From Haloferula sp. BvORR071 (GTDB lineage: Bacteria > Verrucomicrobiota > Verrucomicrobiia > Verrucomicrobiales > Akkermansiaceae), in contig NZ_BATP01000003.1 of NCBI RefSeq assembly GCF_000739615.1, forward strand, positions 62,001 to 126,000: a stretch of DNA of 64,000 nt, given 5' to 3'. Numbering within the stretch: the stretch's first letter is position 1; every line of letters starts with the position of its first letter. The notes below the pieces were generated by a model. It ran no database searches and had not been told where the DNA came from. It saw nothing but the letters and a program-made list of their open reading frames with translations. Of this stretch, positions 62,186-64,000 are shown piece by piece. The position numbers and the translations under genes were made by a program.

Positions 62186-62872
62186 ATGAAAATGACCAGC
62201 CATACCAACTCCCGTAACGCCTTGATCGCTTGTGCGATCGCGCTCTCCGGCGCCGCCTCCGCCGGTGTCCTCACTCCCGGTGCCGCGGCCTTCGCCGCCG
62301 CCGATGTCGATGTCTCTTCCGCCCTCAACAAGGCCGAGTTCACCACCACCCTCGAAGTCGGGGCTTCGGCAAAGACGGTGAACCGCCAGCTTGCCAAGGC
62401 GGACCTCAGCAAGAACGGTTCGATCTCACTGGTGGAGTATCTCGTCTTCGTCGGTGAACAGGAATCGCCCGGCAAGGAAGCTCTGTCCTTCGCTGATGCG
62501 GATGGGAATCATAACCTCTCCCTAGACATCAACGAGTTCTACTGGGCGACGCTCAGCAAGGCCCCGATCATCGCGATGATCAAAAACTTCCGCATCGCGG
62601 ATACGGATGACAATCACCTGCTCTCCTTGGAAGAGTGGACTCTCTTCAAGCAGGGCAAGGCCAAGCCGGAGCCGGGCACCAGGTTTCTCAAGTTCGACCT
62701 CGCCGACTACAGCGAGGACAACAAGCTCAGCCTCGAGGAGTTCTCCTACGTTTACCCGCGTGGTGCCGCAGGTGCCAAGGTCACGGCCAAGTTTGCCAAG
62801 CTCGATGCGAACGAGGACGCAGTGCTGACTCGCGATGAATGGAACCCCGGCGGCCCCAAGGCTCCGCTGTAG
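62186..62872 (+). CDS. Secreted EF-hand calcium-binding protein
   Basis: This 228-residue protein has a signal peptide (about residues 1-27) and five EF-hand-like loops, in order KADLSKNGSISLVEY, FADADGNHNLSLDINEF, IADTDDNHLLSLEEW, LADYSEDNKLSLEEF and LDANEDAVLTRDEW. Several loops keep the Asp/Asn positions and the terminal Glu, so calcium binding is plausible. It is probably periplasmic or secreted. No enzymatic domain is seen. The ATG at 62186 fits the signal peptide. Confidence 0.85.
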   Translation: MKMTSHTNSRNALIACAIALSGAASAGVLTPGAAAFAAADVDVSSALNKAEFTTTLEVGASAKTVNRQLAKADLSKNGSISLVEYLVFVGEQESPGKEALSFADADGNHNLSLDINEFYWATLSKAPIIAMIKNFRIADTDDNHLLSLEEWTLFKQGKAKPEPGTRFLKFDLADYSEDNKLSLEEFSYVYPRGAAGAKVTAKFAKLDANEDAVLTRDEWNPGGPKAPL

Positions 62873-62906
62873 CGATAGAGAGTTGCTAGTAGAAGTTGGA
62901 TTGACT

Positions 62907-62938
62907 GGAGGGCGGCAGGGACAACCTTGCCGCCTTCC
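62907..62938. terminator. Hairpin between EF-hand and rRNA methyltransferase genes
   Basis: An 11-bp stem (62907-62917 with 62928-62938, one G-T pair) with a 10-base loop lies between convergent genes. There is no T-tract. Confidence 0.5.
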
Positions 62939-62940
62939 AT

Positions 62941-63846
62941 TCATGCCGGATCCACCCACAAACTCTTCAGATATGCCTCGCCGGTGAAATCCGTCGGCAT
63001 CGGCGCCAGCCGCGTCTTCACAGCCCGCTTTGCTATCCCGCGCACCTGCGCCTCAAAGGCCCTCGGCGGCAAGGTCCGGCAATTGGTCGAGGCCAGCAAG
63101 AAACCTCCCGGCGCGAGACAGGCAAAGGCCAGCTCAGCCAGTCGCCCATAGTCCTTCTCGACGCGGAAGACCTTGCCCTCCTTGTCCCGCGAGAAGGTCG
63201 GCGGATCGAGCACGATGCCATCGAACTTCCGGCCCTGTTTCGCGAAGCGCGCCAGCCACTGGAAGGTGTCGCCCTTGCAGAAGTAGTGCGCGGCAGGGTC
63301 GAAGCCGTTCAGCTCGAAGTTCCGCTTCGCCCAGTCGAGGTAAGGCTGGGCTAGGTCCAGTGTGGTTGCTGTCGCCCCGGCCGCCGCCGCATAGACCGAG
63401 AAGGCCCCGGTGTAGGCGAAGGTATTGAGCAGGGTCATGCCCGGCTTCAGGCGGGAGCGCAACTCGGCTCGGTTGTCCCGCTGGTCGAGGAAGATCCCCT
63501 GCGAGTAGCCGGATTGAAACGAAATCTCAAAGGCCAGCCCTCCTTCGTGGGCGGTGAAGGGCTCCTCCTGGGGCGGGCCGGAGAGGCGGGCAGGGGACTC
63601 CTTCTGCTGCTGGTCCAGCCGTTTCCAATAGACGCTCCGGCCCTGGTCCCGCAGCCAGGTACCCATTTCCCGCGGCACCTCGCGGTCGCGGGTGGAGAGC
63701 AGCCAATTTCCCGCAAAGTCTTCCAGCTCAATATCCGGAAGCCCGTCGCCGTCCCCGTCGATCAGCCGCAGGGCGTCCGTCCCCGGCACCCGCAGCGGGG
63801 CACGTTTGGCGAGGGCGGCATCGAGCAATTGGCGCATGGGAGGCAT
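62941..63846 (-). CDS. SAM-dependent rRNA methyltransferase, RlmI-like
   Basis: This protein of about 301 residues has SGYSQGIFLDQRDNRAEL, MTLLNTFAYTGAFSVYAAAAGA (SAM loop), TTLDLAQPYLDWAKRNFELNG, FDGIVLDPPTFSRDKEG (the DPP catalytic loop) and LLASTNCRTLPP. This matches the RlmI/RlmK-type family that methylates cytosine in 23S rRNA. The PUA domain of RlmI is missing or very short. Starts at 63852, 63846 and 63837 are in frame, and 63846 is used. It is divergent from the gene at 63884. Confidence 0.85.
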   Translation of the reverse strand: MPPMRQLLDAALAKRAPLRVPGTDALRLIDGDGDGLPDIELEDFAGNWLLSTRDREVPREMGTWLRDQGRSVYWKRLDQQQKESPARLSGPPQEEPFTAHEGGLAFEISFQSGYSQGIFLDQRDNRAELRSRLKPGMTLLNTFAYTGAFSVYAAAAGATATTLDLAQPYLDWAKRNFELNGFDPAAHYFCKGDTFQWLARFAKQGRKFDGIVLDPPTFSRDKEGKVFRVEKDYGRLAELAFACLAPGGFLLASTNCRTLPPRAFEAQVRGIAKRAVKTRLAPMPTDFTGEAYLKSLWVDPA

Positions 63847-63883
63847 TGCCATGGAGCATCGGCCCGCTAGCATCCAGCGCGAA

Positions 63884-64000
63884 ATGAGCGACCTCGCCTC
63901 CCGATTAGACGAAGCCCTGGCCAACGGACTCCTGCTGCAGAGCTCCCGCGTGAATATCGACCTGCTGCTCGCAGGCTCCGCCACCAAGGTGGCCAGCGAG
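63884..64000 (+). CDS. Start of a gene, possibly a phospho-sugar mutase (partial)
   Basis: From the ATG at 63884 the frame is open to the window end (39 residues): MSDLASRLDEALANG then SSRVNIDLLLAGSATK. This resembles the N-terminal helices of bacterial phosphoglucomutase/phosphomannomutase-like proteins from memory, but too little is visible to be sure. It lies about 37 bp from the divergent rRNA methyltransferase start. Confidence 0.45.
   Translation, partial: MSDLASRLDEALANGLLLQSSRVNIDLLLAGSATKVASE

Overview
This window comes from a high-GC, Gram-negative bacterium, most likely a member of Verrucomicrobiota (a Luteolibacter-like or related Verrucomicrobiales organism). That is an inference from gene content. 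It has an LptD-type outer-membrane protein, an LptF/G permease, a TonB receptor, a PEP-CTERM protein, an SHD1-thioredoxin fusion, very large secreted lamin-tail/CotH and PA14/type-3-repeat proteins, and a large right-handed beta-helix protein. I saw no rRNA, tRNA, CRISPR array or complete insertion sequence.

Layout. 1-11.0 kb holds envelope and housekeeping genes: a SulP transporter cut by the left edge, LptF/G, an M15-like peptidase, a SnoaL-like protein, a nitroreductase, LptD, a TIGR01777 epimerase and a beta-helix/PDZ protein. 11.0-19.8 kb holds a DUF433/DUF5615 toxin-antitoxin-like pair, a HAD hydrolase, Mpl (peptidoglycan recycling), an RRM RNA-binding protein with a long structured leader, a D,D-carboxypeptidase, phosphofructokinase, an SHD1-thioredoxin and an Lrp regulator.

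20.0-27.1 kb is the most interesting locus. Four plus-strand genes are packed with 3-4 bp junctions: a TonB-dependent receptor, a CobN-like chelatase carrying a signal peptide and a C-terminal membrane anchor, an ExbB/TolQ-type protein and a DUF2149 protein. The set resembles the hmu (haem utilisation) operons of Bacteroidetes, so it is a candidate periplasmic tetrapyrrole or cobalamin uptake and metal-removal machine. The DUF2149 protein has an ExbD-like membrane aspartate.

28-34 kb holds a LysM protein, a LolD-type ATPase and a phosphate locus (Pit and DUF47 divergent from PstB and PhoU, without pstSCA), followed by a HipA-like kinase. 34.3-37.9 kb is a small replication module (AEP-type primase, RepA-like ATPase, excisionase-like HTH) plus an orphan secreted protein. 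Three copies of a 42-52 bp palindrome built on CCAT/ATGG repeats punctuate it.

38-48.4 kb holds xylose isomerase and two very large secreted proteins, the second preceded by a 630 bp gap with a pseudoknot-capable leader. 48.4-51.7 kb holds a Zn/Mn-type ABC transporter with a His-rich ATPase, a single-POTRA lipoprotein and a nucleotidyltransferase. 51.8-55.6 kb is a small surface-polysaccharide cluster (glycosyltransferase, nitroreductase, pyruvyltransferase, methyltransferase). 56.3-64 kb holds zwf-opcA, a PEP-CTERM protein, an ECF sigma factor, malate:quinone oxidoreductase, an EF-hand protein, an RlmI-like rRNA methyltransferase and the start of a possible phospho-sugar mutase.

All family calls were made by reading motifs, without database searches. 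Start codons were chosen by family alignment from memory and by avoiding overlaps.
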